This document shows positions 13,065 to 20,308 of a stretch of DNA of 30,173 nt, piece after piece (the stretch's first letter is position 1; the number at the start of each line of letters is the position of its first letter). The notes beneath the pieces are model-generated. The model did no database searches. It worked only from the letters and a program-made list of their open reading frames with translations, and was not told the origin of the DNA. Source of the DNA: Pararhizobium_B sp051960215 (lineage in GTDB: Bacteria; Pseudomonadota; Alphaproteobacteria; Rhizobiales; Rhizobiaceae). Made by a program: the position numbers and the translations under genes. The DNA is taken from assembly GCA_051960215.1 (NCBI GenBank), contig JBQCEN010000126.1, positions 1 to 30,173 on the forward strand, read 5' to 3'.

Positions 13065-13994
13065 ATGCCCTTTGCCTCTGGCAGTGGTCTGCGCGTCGCG
13101 TATGTCGCGGAGACCGATTTCGGCACGACGCCGGCGACCCCGGCCTTCACCATGCTGCGCACGACCTCCGGAGGCCTGCGCACCAACAAGACGACGGATA
13201 CGTCGAAGGAAATCCAGCCGGACCGCAACATTCGTGACATGATGCTGAACGGCCTCGACGTCACCGGCTCCTATCCCATCGAACTCTCGTACGGGACGTT
13301 CGACGACATCATGGCGGCCGCGCTCTTCGGCGCGTGGAACGTCGACGTGCTCAAAAACGGCACGACCCGGCAGAGCCTGACCTTCGAGGAGACGCTGACG
13401 ATCGGCGCGGCCGAATCCTACTCCCGGTTCACCGGCTGCATGGTCAACCAGTTCTCCCTCGACATCCAGGCGCGCCAGACCGTCACCGGCTCGGTCGACC
13501 TGATGGGCCAGAAGGAGACGCTCGACAGCGCGGCTGTCGTCGGCGCCACCTATGCCGATGCCGACACGGAGCCGGTGTCGACCGCCTCGGCTAATGTCGC
13601 GGCGCTCACCGTTGCCGATCTGGCCCCGCAGCCGAAAATCCGGCGCGTGCAGTTCCAGGTGGCGAACAACCTCCGCACCCGTCCTGTCGTCGGCGACCTC
13701 TATTCGGAGGCCTTCGGCGAGGGCATGTGCGAGGTGACCGGCACGATCGAGGCCTACTTCGCCTCGAACGCGCTCTACCAGAAGGTGCTCGACCACGGCA
13801 GCGGCGCGCTCTCCTTCACGGTCGGCAACGCCGCCAACAAGAAGTACACCTTCCTCTTCCCGAAGATCATCTTCGGCGACGGCCAGGTGCAGAAGGGCGG
13901 CCAGACCGACGACGTCATCGTCTCGATCCCGGTCCAGGCCGTCTACGACGCGACCGAGCAGGCCTCGGTGAAGATCAGCCGCGCGGTGGCCTGA
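13065..13994 (+). CDS. Major tail tube protein
   Basis: 309 residues, with a GGAGACC binding site four bases before the ATG. The sequence matches phage tail tube proteins of the group with an N-terminal GLRVAYVAETDFGTTPATP and a long central beta domain. It contains TSGGLRTNKTTDTSKEIQPDRNIRDM, VTGSYPIELSYGTFDDIMAAALFGAW and the late SVDLMGQKETLDSA, all typical. Hexameric rings of this protein stack to form the non-contractile tube. Length indicates an extra C-terminal domain (about residues 190-300). This is the first gene of the tail module proper and, with the tape measure, marks a siphovirus-type tail. Confidence 0.9.
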   Translation: MPFASGSGLRVAYVAETDFGTTPATPAFTMLRTTSGGLRTNKTTDTSKEIQPDRNIRDMMLNGLDVTGSYPIELSYGTFDDIMAAALFGAWNVDVLKNGTTRQSLTFEETLTIGAAESYSRFTGCMVNQFSLDIQARQTVTGSVDLMGQKETLDSAAVVGATYADADTEPVSTASANVAALTVADLAPQPKIRRVQFQVANNLRTRPVVGDLYSEAFGEGMCEVTGTIEAYFASNALYQKVLDHGSGALSFTVGNAANKKYTFLFPKIIFGDGQVQKGGQTDDVIVSIPVQAVYDATEQASVKISRAVA

Positions 13995-13996
13995 TC

Positions 13997-14179
13997 ATGA
14001 AGACCGTCACCGTCAACCGATCCTTCGACGCCTATCCGAACGGCAAGAAGGTCCGCTACGCCGCCGGCGCCACGCTGGAGGTATCCGATGCCCTTGGCAC
14101 GAACATCCTCGCCAAGGGGCTTGCCAGAGAGGCCGCGCCGTCGGCCGTCAAACAGGAGAAGACCAGTGAAGCTGAGTGA
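13997..14179 (+). CDS. Small phage protein after tail tube, 60 aa
   Basis: 60 residues starting two bases after the tail tube stop in the same CTGATCATG context that starts the connector gene at 10597. It reads MKTVTVNRSFDAYPNGKKVRY, then AAGATLEVSDALGTNILAKGLA, with an acidic tail. The outline (strand, Gly turn, LEVSD-helix, ending in A-x-A) parallels the 59-residue product at 10415-10594, so both may belong to one small family used in head and tail regions. No function can be assigned. Its last 14 bases overlap the start of the tail chaperone gene, which begins with GTG in another frame. Confidence 0.7.
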   Translation: MKTVTVNRSFDAYPNGKKVRYAAGATLEVSDALGTNILAKGLAREAAPSAVKQEKTSEAE

Positions 14180-14603
14180 GATGAAGGTCGACGCCGCGGC
14201 GGTCGAGCAGGGCGAGTGGATCGGCGACATCCCGGAGATGGGCGACCTGCGGCTCAAGGTGAAGGGCGTGCCGAACAAGGCGTTCCGGAACCTGCAGGCG
14301 AAGCTCATCCAGGCGCTGCCGCGCGGCAAGCGCGTGGGCGGCCAGGTCGATGCGGACGAGATGGACCGCATCACCGGCATCTGCCTGCAGGAGACCGTGC
14401 TCCTCGACTGGAGCGGCGTCGAGGACGAGGACGGCAGCGCCGTGCCCTACAGCAAGGAGAAGGCGGGCGCGCTCCTCACCGACCCGCAGTTCTCCCGCTT
14501 TCGGGTCGCGGTCCAGTGGGCGGCAAGCATCGTCGGCGACGGCGCGGCCGAGGAGCAGGCGGCCGACGAAAAAAACTCGCCCTCGCCCTCGGCTGGAGCC
14601 TAG
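14166..14603 (+). CDS. Tail assembly chaperone, zero-frame product (lambda G analogue)
   Basis: Start is a GTG at 14166, seven bases after AGGAG, inside the end of the preceding gene. The zero-frame product is 145 residues. It has an early acidic strand region (GEWIGDIPEMGDLRLKVKGV) and a helical middle (NKAFRNLQAKLIQAL, then ICLQETVLLDWSGVEDEDG) with FSRFRVAVQWAASIV near the end. Position between tail tube and tape measure, size and the frameshift site identify it as the G-type chaperone that coats the tape measure protein during tail assembly. It needs a partner made by -1 frameshifting near its 3' end. Confidence 0.85.
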   Translation: MKLSEMKVDAAAVEQGEWIGDIPEMGDLRLKVKGVPNKAFRNLQAKLIQALPRGKRVGGQVDADEMDRITGICLQETVLLDWSGVEDEDGSAVPYSKEKAGALLTDPQFSRFRVAVQWAASIVGDGAAEEQAADEKNSPSPSAGA

Positions 14604-14896
14604 CCTGGGGTGACCGGCTCGACTGGCTGATGGACCTTGCCGAAGAGGGCGAGGCGCCCGCAGCGCTTCTCGCGCGTCCGGAGATCGAGCCGCGTCTTGA
14701 GCCGGTATGGGATGCCTTTTTCGAGCTGACGACGGACCGGCCGACGGGCTTCGGCACCGGGCCGATCCCGTTCACCGCGATCCACTTCTATGCCGAGCGG
14801 CTTGGGATCGAGGATCCCGACGCGTTCGACCGGTTCACCCGGGCGATCCGGGCGATGGATCGGGCGTATTTGGAAAACGCAGGAGGGAACGAATGA
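14166..14896 (+). CDS. Tail assembly chaperone, -1 frameshift fusion (lambda GT analogue)
   Basis: Ribosomes slipping back one base at 14570-14576 would read 137 zero-frame residues and then 106 in the -1 frame, for a product of about 243 residues ending at the TGA at 14894-14896. The -1 segment begins LALALGWSLAWGDRLDWLMD and continues as a helical domain with TDRPTGFGTGPIPFTAIHFYAERLGIEDPDAFDRFTRAIRAMDRAYL, a typical T-type extension that binds the tail tube protein. No good independent start is evident for the T part, which supports fusion. In lambda-like phages G and GT are made in a fixed ratio and neither is in the finished virion. Confidence 0.85.
14570..14576 (+). promoter_or_regulatory. 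Slippery heptamer A_AAA_AAC for programmed -1 frameshifting
   Basis: In the chaperone zero frame the codons are GAA AAA AAC, so the heptamer is in the correct X_XXY_YYZ register. A -1 slip joins directly to the long open frame downstream. The zero frame ends 27 bases later at TAG (14601-14603). GC-rich inverted words follow (GGCT / AGCC around 14590-14606) that could stimulate slipping. Confidence 0.88.
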
Positions 14897-14911
14897 TCGC
14901 GCAGCGCGATC
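14895..14911. terminator. Palindromic hairpin between convergent genes
   Basis: GATCGCGC, A, GCGCGATC is a perfect eight-base inverted repeat that overlaps the stop of the chaperone fusion. It is followed on the plus strand by GGTCTTGTT, a partial T-tract. It lies between the converging ends of the chaperone and the minus-strand gene at 14919-15173, so it could act as a two-way terminator. Confidence 0.6.
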
Positions 14912-14918
14912 GGTCTTG

Positions 14919-15173
14919 TTAGTCGATCTTCGGATTAAGAGCGGTATTCACTTCCGCTTCGGACATGTAGCCGGATACGACGCAATTGCTGACCTTGCTG
15001 GCTAGGTCGCTGTCTACGCGATCCCCATAGAACCGCTGTAGATCACCGAGACAAGAGACGCGCGCATTCTCGAAAGCGCGCGCCTCCATTCTTTGGCTGA
15101 TCTCGCCGTACAGAAAATAGCCTGCCGCTGCGATGATCACCACGCAAGCGGTCCCTACAAGAAATTTAAGCAT
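14919..15173 (-). CDS. Antisense small membrane-anchored protein, 84 aa (moron candidate)
   Basis: Start chosen at the ATG at 15171-15173, where the product opens with MLKFLVGTACVVIIAAAGYFLYG. This is either a signal anchor or an uncleaved signal, since no clear cleavage site is seen. The remaining 60 residues should be periplasmic: a charged helix (ISQRMEARAFENARVS), two later Cys (CLGDLQRFYGD, then NCVVSGYMS) that might form a disulphide, and an acidic end. It runs against the late operon, between the chaperone and tape measure genes that are normally adjacent. A minus-strand promoter candidate and two flanking hairpins suggest its own transcription unit. It could alter the host envelope during lysogeny; the family is unrecognised. 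Confidence 0.78.
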   Translation of the reverse strand: MLKFLVGTACVVIIAAAGYFLYGEISQRMEARAFENARVSCLGDLQRFYGDRVDSDLASKVSNCVVSGYMSEAEVNTALNPKID

Positions 15174-15182
15174 GTGAACCCC

Positions 15183-15196
15183 CAGGCTTCGGCCTG
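15183..15196. promoter_or_regulatory. UUCG-loop hairpin before the tape measure gene
   Basis: A five-base stem CAGGC / GCCTG closes a TTCG loop on the plus strand in the C(UUCG)G arrangement. It lies between the antisense gene start and the tape measure gene. No T-run follows. It may be a plus-strand RNA stability or pausing element, and it also falls in the 5' leader of the minus-strand transcript. Confidence 0.45.
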
Positions 15197-15198
15197 TG

Positions 15199-15227
15199 AG
15201 GCTACGCACGTTTCGATTGCGGATCAA
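15199..15227 (-). promoter_or_regulatory. Candidate minus-strand promoter for the gene at 14919-15173
   Basis: On the minus strand TTGATC (15222-15227) and TAGCCT (15199-15204) are separated by 17 bases. They end about 25 bases before the ATG at 15173. The -35 fits the sigma-70-type TTGAC core and the -10 is weaker. Spacing and position are right for the antisense gene. Confidence 0.4.
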
Positions 15228-15232
15228 CGGCC

Positions 15233-18200
15233 ATGCCCACTCTTGAAACCATCCGTCGCCTCTCCATCCAGGGCAAATCGACCGGTTTGCAGCAGGTGGC
15301 GTCCGATCTGAAGAAGGTCGCGGCGGCTCAGGATGGTGTCGCTGCGGCGTCGGCGAGCGCGGCGACGGTGACGGAGACGTCGTCGAAGCGGCAACTCAGC
15401 GCTTCGCGGGCATGGGGCCGCATGAAGGCTGATCTCGACGGCTTCGCGCGAGCTGCCGAGCAATATGCCCGGGCGCAGCGGATCATCGACCAGGCGACGC
15501 AGCAGACGCTTGCGACGCAGGAGGAGGCGCGCCGCGCGCTCACCTATCATCAAACGATCTACCAGGACGCCGGCATCCGCAGCGCCCAGCGAATGGGCGT
15601 CGCCCAGACCAACTTGAACGACCTGCTCGGCGTCAACTCGTTCAACAGTTCGGCGCGCGAGGCTGCGGCGACATTTCAGGCTGAACTGGATCGCCTCGAC
15701 GAGATCGCCCGGCAGAAGGCGCTTCAGATCGGTCAGGACTTCCACAACCAGCTCGACGCCTCCATGGGGCTCGGCGGCAGCGCCGGCCGCTCGGCGCGGG
15801 ATTCGGCCGCCGTCTTCTCCGCGGAGCTCGATCGGCTGGATGAGATCGCCGCGATCAAGGCCCGCCAGATCGGCCAGACCTTCACGACCGACCTGAACCA
15901 GTCGTTCGGCCTCGGCGGCATGGGCAAGTCCGCATCGGCATCGGCCGCTGTTTTCCAGGAGGCGGCCCGGGCCGAAGAGGAGATGCAGCGCCAGGCGAAG
16001 GCACTGCGCGCCGAGATTGACCCTGTCGGCACGGCTCAGGCGGCGCTCAACGAGAAGCTGGTGCAGTACCGGACGTTGGCCGATGCCGGCGCGATCTCGG
16101 CTCGAGAATTCGCCGCTGGAGAAGCGCTTGTCGCACAGCGGATGGCGGTGGTCGAACGGGAAGCCATCGCCATCAACGGGGCTCTGTCCCTGAACCGCGC
16201 GGGTTTGATGGAACTGCGAGCGGCGGGCGTGAACACATTCCAGGCTCTTGCTGCCGGCATGGACCCGTTCCAGGTGGCGCTGATGGAAGGCAGCCAAGTG
16301 CTGGGCGCCTTCGCGCAGGGGACCGAAGGTGGTCTGCTCGCCGGCCTGAAGAAGGCGGGGAGCGCAGCCACGTCGGCAGGCACCGCGTTGCTGTCTGGCT
16401 TCATGACGCCCGTAGGAGCGATCTCGGGCGGGTTCGCGGCCGCAGGCGCAGCGGTTCTCGTGTACGAATCCTATGTCAAATCGGGCATCCCTGATGCCGA
16501 CGAGGTGCTGAAGCAGCACAAGGCTTTCATTGACGAAATCGCCGCAGCCTACCCCGAGGCGGCCAAGGCCGCCAAAGAGTACGAGGATCAGCTGAGAAAG
16601 CTGCCGACCTCCGTCGTTGCGGCGCATTCTGAGAATGATCTCGCCAATCAGCAAAAGCTGCTGGATTCCTATCGGAGCCAGATCACTTCCGGTCTAGCCT
16701 TCATTCATGCCGGTGGTGAAGGTGCTGCGTCTAACCTGGGGCAATATGGCGCGGCCGGCCTCGCCGCCTTCAAGAAACTGGATGACGAATGGGAGCATGG
16801 GAAGCTCACCATCGAGCAGCTACTGGATCAAATAGGCAAACTCGAAAGCGATCGCGGCCTGAATCCTGCATCGCATTCCCTGTTGCAGTATCTGGAAGGC
16901 ATCGCCAAGAGTGCCGCGGACGCCACTGCACAAATCGGCGGCACTCAGAAGGCCGCAGACGCTCTTTTCCATGGCGCGACCCCGCTGCCCATCAATCCCG
17001 GTGAGTATACGGGCGGAGAAGATCGCCAGAAACAACTCATTGATCAGCAAAACCGATTGGCGCAGATGCGGAGGGAGAGCGCTGCCCAATTGCAGGAGAT
17101 CAATGCCAGGACGGTAGCGCAACAGGCAGAGGCAGCCAGCGCCGCTGTTCGTGCGCAGCCTGTGGGCGAAGGCGAGACGCCAGTCGAGCGCAATTATAAG
17201 GCCGCGGCCGCCAGCTCGGCAGTCTTCGCTCAGGCCACGCGCGACGCGACCGACGCGCTCCGCGCTGCACAGGACGCCATGAAGACGGCAGGGCTGGACA
17301 GCTACGCGCGCTCGCTCGCCGAGATCAACGTGCAGATCGGCCGGCAGATCGAGCTCAACCCGGAGAACGCCCAGACGTGGCAGGCTGTCGCCGACGCGCA
17401 AAGGGCCGCGCTCGACATGCAGACGCGGAAGCAGCTCACCGATCCGCTGCAGGAGCAGTTGCGGTCACTGCAGGCCGAGGCGGCAAGTGTTGGTCTTTCC
17501 GATGACGCACATCGCCGCCTGCAGGCGACGCTCGATGCCGAGAACACGCTCCGCCGCCAAGGCATCAGCCTCGGCAGCGACTTCGCTAAGAGCTATGAGC
17601 ACGACGTGGTCGCCCTGTCGGATTATGCGCAGGCGGTCGACAAGGCGACCGCGGCGACGGACACGCTCAAGCAGGGCGGGTCACAGGCGATCGACGACCT
17701 GGTCAACGGCCTCGCCGACGGCGCGTCGTCGATCTCGGATGTCTTCGGCAATGTCGCGAAGGATATCGAGAAGAGCCTCCTGCAGCTTGCGGTCTCGAAT
17801 CCGCTGAAGAGCATGCTGCTCGGCGGCAATCTGCCGACGCTGTCCGATCTGTGGTCGCATCCGCAGGCGCCGACCTTGTCGTCGACCGCGCTCGGTACGC
17901 TCGGGACGATGGCGAACCCGATGTACGTGGTGCCAGTCGCCAGCGCGGGCCTCGGCGGGACTGGCAGCATCTTCGACAAGATTCTTGGCGGTGGTCATGC
18001 GAACGAAAACTACATGCCCGGCGCCGTCACGCGCGCCGCGCTGCCGCCGATCGGCACCGCGGCAGCCGCAATCCGCTCGATCGAGAGCAGCGGCAACTAT
18101 TCCGCGCTCGGCCCGCTTACCAAGGGCGGCGATCGAGCCTACGGCGCGTATCAGGTCATGGGCGCGAACATCCCGGCATGGACGGAACAGGCCGTCGGCT

Positions 18201-19057
18201 ACCGGATGACGCCGTCGCAGTTCCTGAGCGCGCCCTGGGCACAGGATGCCGTCTTCAACCATCAGTTCGGCGGGTACATGTCCCGCTACGGCATGGATGG
18301 AGCCGCGCAGGCGTGGTTCGGCGGCCCGGGATCAGTCGGCCGGGGCGGCAACGTCGCGGACATCCTCGGCACGACGGGCAGCGCCTATGTCGAGAAGTTC
18401 AATACGGCCCTTCGCGGCCTGACGACGACGACCGGCACGGCGGCGAGCGGCCTGACGCAGTTCAGCCAGCAGGCGGTGCCGGCGGCGGCGTACGGCCTTG
18501 GCAATCTCGGCAACGGTTTCGACACCTTCGGCAAGAACTTGTCGAACTACTTCCCGCCCGCGCCGGCCGGCGGTGGCATGGGCAGTGGTGGCGGCCTCTT
18601 CGGGAACCTCTTCAGCGGCATCGGCAACTTCTTCCGCTTCGGCGGCTCCGGACAGGCCTTCATGGCGTCGTTCACGCCGGGCATGTACGCCGCGGGCACG
18701 GATTATGCGCCGGGCGGTCTCGCGATCGTCGGCGAGCAGGGTCCGGAGCTCCTTAACCTCCCGATGGGCGCCAAGGTGGTGCCGAACCACCGGATGATGT
18801 CGTTCTTGGCCGCAAATACGAACAGCGGTCCCGCTCGCCCAGCGGCCAACTCCAGCGGCGATGTCAGCGTCGTCGTCCATAACCACGGCGAACCTGTGAA
18901 CGCGACGGCGAAGCAGACGACGGACGCCAACGGCAACCGGCAGGTGGAGATCATGCTCGACAAGAAAATCAACGATCGCGTGCTCCGCCCGAGTTCGCCG
19001 ACGAACAAGCAGCTGCGCAGCGCCTATGGCCTGTCGCAGCAGGTGATGCGCCGATGA
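15233..19057 (+). CDS. Tape measure protein with internal lytic transglycosylase-like domain
   Basis: 1274 residues. The N-terminal 300 residues are coiled-coil rich and contain a 47-residue tandem repeat (about 140-185 and 187-232, core AELDRLDEIA). A hydrophobic stretch follows (about 385-412, GGFAAAGAAVLVYESYV). Further coiled coils run to about residue 850. Residues 938-1050 resemble a transglycosylase/lysozyme domain: IRSIESSGNYSALGP with the probable catalytic Glu 951, then AYGAYQVM. The C-terminus is Gly-rich with YAPGGLAIVGEQGPELLNLP, a motif common at tape measure ends. The protein sets tail length and is ejected ahead of the DNA; the enzyme domain would open peptidoglycan. At the usual 1.5 angstrom per residue the tail would be up to about 190 nm. 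Confidence 0.93.
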   Translation: MPTLETIRRLSIQGKSTGLQQVASDLKKVAAAQDGVAAASASAATVTETSSKRQLSASRAWGRMKADLDGFARAAEQYARAQRIIDQATQQTLATQEEARRALTYHQTIYQDAGIRSAQRMGVAQTNLNDLLGVNSFNSSAREAAATFQAELDRLDEIARQKALQIGQDFHNQLDASMGLGGSAGRSARDSAAVFSAELDRLDEIAAIKARQIGQTFTTDLNQSFGLGGMGKSASASAAVFQEAARAEEEMQRQAKALRAEIDPVGTAQAALNEKLVQYRTLADAGAISAREFAAGEALVAQRMAVVEREAIAINGALSLNRAGLMELRAAGVNTFQALAAGMDPFQVALMEGSQVLGAFAQGTEGGLLAGLKKAGSAATSAGTALLSGFMTPVGAISGGFAAAGAAVLVYESYVKSGIPDADEVLKQHKAFIDEIAAAYPEAAKAAKEYEDQLRKLPTSVVAAHSENDLANQQKLLDSYRSQITSGLAFIHAGGEGAASNLGQYGAAGLAAFKKLDDEWEHGKLTIEQLLDQIGKLESDRGLNPASHSLLQYLEGIAKSAADATAQIGGTQKAADALFHGATPLPINPGEYTGGEDRQKQLIDQQNRLAQMRRESAAQLQEINARTVAQQAEAASAAVRAQPVGEGETPVERNYKAAAASSAVFAQATRDATDALRAAQDAMKTAGLDSYARSLAEINVQIGRQIELNPENAQTWQAVADAQRAALDMQTRKQLTDPLQEQLRSLQAEAASVGLSDDAHRRLQATLDAENTLRRQGISLGSDFAKSYEHDVVALSDYAQAVDKATAATDTLKQGGSQAIDDLVNGLADGASSISDVFGNVAKDIEKSLLQLAVSNPLKSMLLGGNLPTLSDLWSHPQAPTLSSTALGTLGTMANPMYVVPVASAGLGGTGSIFDKILGGGHANENYMPGAVTRAALPPIGTAAAAIRSIESSGNYSALGPLTKGGDRAYGAYQVMGANIPAWTEQAVGYRMTPSQFLSAPWAQDAVFNHQFGGYMSRYGMDGAAQAWFGGPGSVGRGGNVADILGTTGSAYVEKFNTALRGLTTTTGTAASGLTQFSQQAVPAAAYGLGNLGNGFDTFGKNLSNYFPPAPAGGGMGSGGGLFGNLFSGIGNFFRFGGSGQAFMASFTPGMYAAGTDYAPGGLAIVGEQGPELLNLPMGAKVVPNHRMMSFLAANTNSGPARPAANSSGDVSVVVHNHGEPVNATAKQTTDANGNRQVEIMLDKKINDRVLRPSSPTNKQLRSAYGLSQQVMRR
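15650..15928 (+). repeat. Tandem 47-codon repeat in the tape measure gene
   Basis: Residues 140-185 and 187-232 align end to end. Both contain SAR-(E/D)-(A/S)-A-A, then AELDRLDEIA, then IGQ-(D/T)-F, then a GLGG end. A partial third start (SASASAAVFQEAARAEEE) follows. The copies have diverged, so this is an old duplication. Confidence 0.8.
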
Positions 19058-19404
19058 TCTCTTGGCCCGCCACGCTGCCGCAGCGCGCCTACCAGGACGG
19101 CTATCAGTCCGGCCTCGGCGACGGCCGCATTCGGTCAGACACCGATGCCGGCATCCCGAAGGTACGCCTGCGCTTCTCGTACGTGCCTCGCCCGCTGTCG
19201 GTCACGATGGAGATGACGGAGGCACAGCGCGCGATCTTCGAAGGCTTTGTCGAGAGCGACCTGAAGAAGGGCGTGCTGCCGTTCCAGTTCCCCGCCCAGG
19301 AGGGGACCGGAACGTGGGTCGTCCAGATCGGCCAGAACATGCCGTCGTGGACGACGAAGGGCGTCGGCTGGCTGGTGACGCTTGATCTGGTGAGGTTGCC
19401 ATGA
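19054..19404 (+). CDS. Minor tail protein, lambda M-like
   Basis: 116 residues starting in a four-base overlap with the tape measure stop. The sequence starts ISWPATLPQRAYQDGYQSGLGDGRIRSDTDAG and proceeds with IPKVRLRFSYVPRPLSVTMEMTEAQRAIFEGFVESDLKKGVLPFQFP, ending in GVGWLVTLDLVRL. This W-P, then strand, then long helix, then FPA pattern and its position directly after the tape measure fit the phage minor tail M type (Phage_min_tail), which belongs to the distal tail and tip complex. The next gene starts within its stop (ATGA). The family match is by outline and order rather than a unique motif. Confidence 0.75.
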   Translation: MISWPATLPQRAYQDGYQSGLGDGRIRSDTDAGIPKVRLRFSYVPRPLSVTMEMTEAQRAIFEGFVESDLKKGVLPFQFPAQEGTGTWVVQIGQNMPSWTTKGVGWLVTLDLVRLP

Positions 19405-19910
19405 GGACCGTGTCCGACGCCTTCCGAAGGGCACTATTCGACGAGCAGACCGAGGAAATCCCCGTCGTCCTGATGACGATAACGCATCCGGACCTGACGG
19501 AGGTCTGGCGGCTGTCGAGCGACAACGCGGACCTCTTCGACGCGGAGCAGCAGCTGCGCGGCACGACGAGCCGGGGCGCGCAGTACAGCTTCCTGCCGAT
19601 GAAGGTCGCGCTGCCCGAAGAGGGGGACGATGCGGCGAGCGTCATCCAGATCGTGCTCGACAACGTCACCGAGGAAATCACCCCGCTCCTGAAGTCGACG
19701 ATCACGCCGGCGACGGTGACGATCGAGATCGTGCTCGCCTCCTCGCCGGACCTGGTCGAGGTGGCGTACCCGTTCTTCGAGCTCGCATCGGCAGACGTCG
19801 ACGCTGGTTCCGTCACCCTCAGCCTGACGGTCGACGCCATGGCCTCGGAACCTTTCCCCTGCGACAACTTCACGCCAAGCGCTTTCGGGGGCCTGTGGGC
19901 GACCACGTGA
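19401..19910 (+). CDS. Tail tip protein, DUF1833 family (lambda L position)
   Basis: 169 residues, overlapping the previous stop by four bases. The early part reads EIPVVLMTITHPDLTEVWRLSSDNADL, which is the characteristic start of DUF1833 proteins (a strand ending ITHPDL followed by W/R-x-x-x-D). A later segment has FLPMKVALPEEGDDAASVIQIVLDNV and the closing strands VTLSLTVDAMASEPFPCDNFTPSAFGGL, again typical. DUF1833 proteins occupy the lambda L position in many siphophages of Proteobacteria and are thought to be part of the tail tip. Lambda L binds an iron-sulphur cluster; only one Cys is visible here, so that cofactor is unlikely. Confidence 0.82.
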   Translation: MRTVSDAFRRALFDEQTEEIPVVLMTITHPDLTEVWRLSSDNADLFDAEQQLRGTTSRGAQYSFLPMKVALPEEGDDAASVIQIVLDNVTEEITPLLKSTITPATVTIEIVLASSPDLVEVAYPFFELASADVDAGSVTLSLTVDAMASEPFPCDNFTPSAFGGLWATT

Positions 19911-20308
19911 TGCGCTTCGACCGCTACGTCGGCCTGCCGTGGCTCGACCGTGGCCGGACGTGCGACGGCGTCGACTGCTGGGGCCTGCTCCGGCTGGTCT
20001 ATGCCGGCGAGCTCGGCATCGAGCTCCCGAGCTTCGCGACCGACTATGCCGACACCTCCGACCGCGGCCGCATCAACGTTCTTGTCGCCGAGGAGCGCGA
20101 TCCGTGGGTGCCGGTGGAGCGCGGCCGTGAACAGCCCTGCGACGTCGTGCTGATCCGCGAGCGGCCGTGGCACGTCGGCGCCGTCGTCCGGCGCGGCCTT
20201 ATGCTGCACATCGAGCAGGACCGCTCCTCCGTCATCGAGCCCTACACGACGATGCGCCATGCCGCGCGCGTCGAGGGCATCTACCGCCACATCTCGAGGT
20301 GCGCATGA
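19910..20308 (+). CDS. NlpC/P60-family peptidase at the tail tip (lambda K-like)
   Basis: 132 residues from the ATG at 19910, which overlaps the previous stop (TGATG). The catalytic Cys 23 lies in CDGVDCWGLLRLVY, the standard NlpC/P60 nucleophile motif, and His 88 in RPWHVGAVV follows at the expected distance. The protein is shorter than lambda K, lacking an N-terminal JAB domain. NlpC/P60 enzymes cleave peptide bonds in peptidoglycan stems, so this protein probably helps the tail cross the cell wall and works alongside the transglycosylase-like domain in the tape measure. It ends in an ATGA overlap with the large fibre gene. Confidence 0.92.
   Translation: MRFDRYVGLPWLDRGRTCDGVDCWGLLRLVYAGELGIELPSFATDYADTSDRGRINVLVAEERDPWVPVERGREQPCDVVLIRERPWHVGAVVRRGLMLHIEQDRSSVIEPYTTMRHAARVEGIYRHISRCA

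Noticed and set aside
15224..16654. Minus-strand frame of 476 codons over the tape measure gene
   Set aside because: Mirror of the tape measure codons, Arg/Leu-rich, no start signal or motif.
4943..20308. Gene transfer agent (RcGTA-like) cluster
   Set aside because: Portal, protease, capsid and NlpC genes also occur in GTAs, but a P27 small terminase, HNH nuclease, long tape measure, large I-J fibre and a GH25 endolysin with lysis genes point to a true phage.
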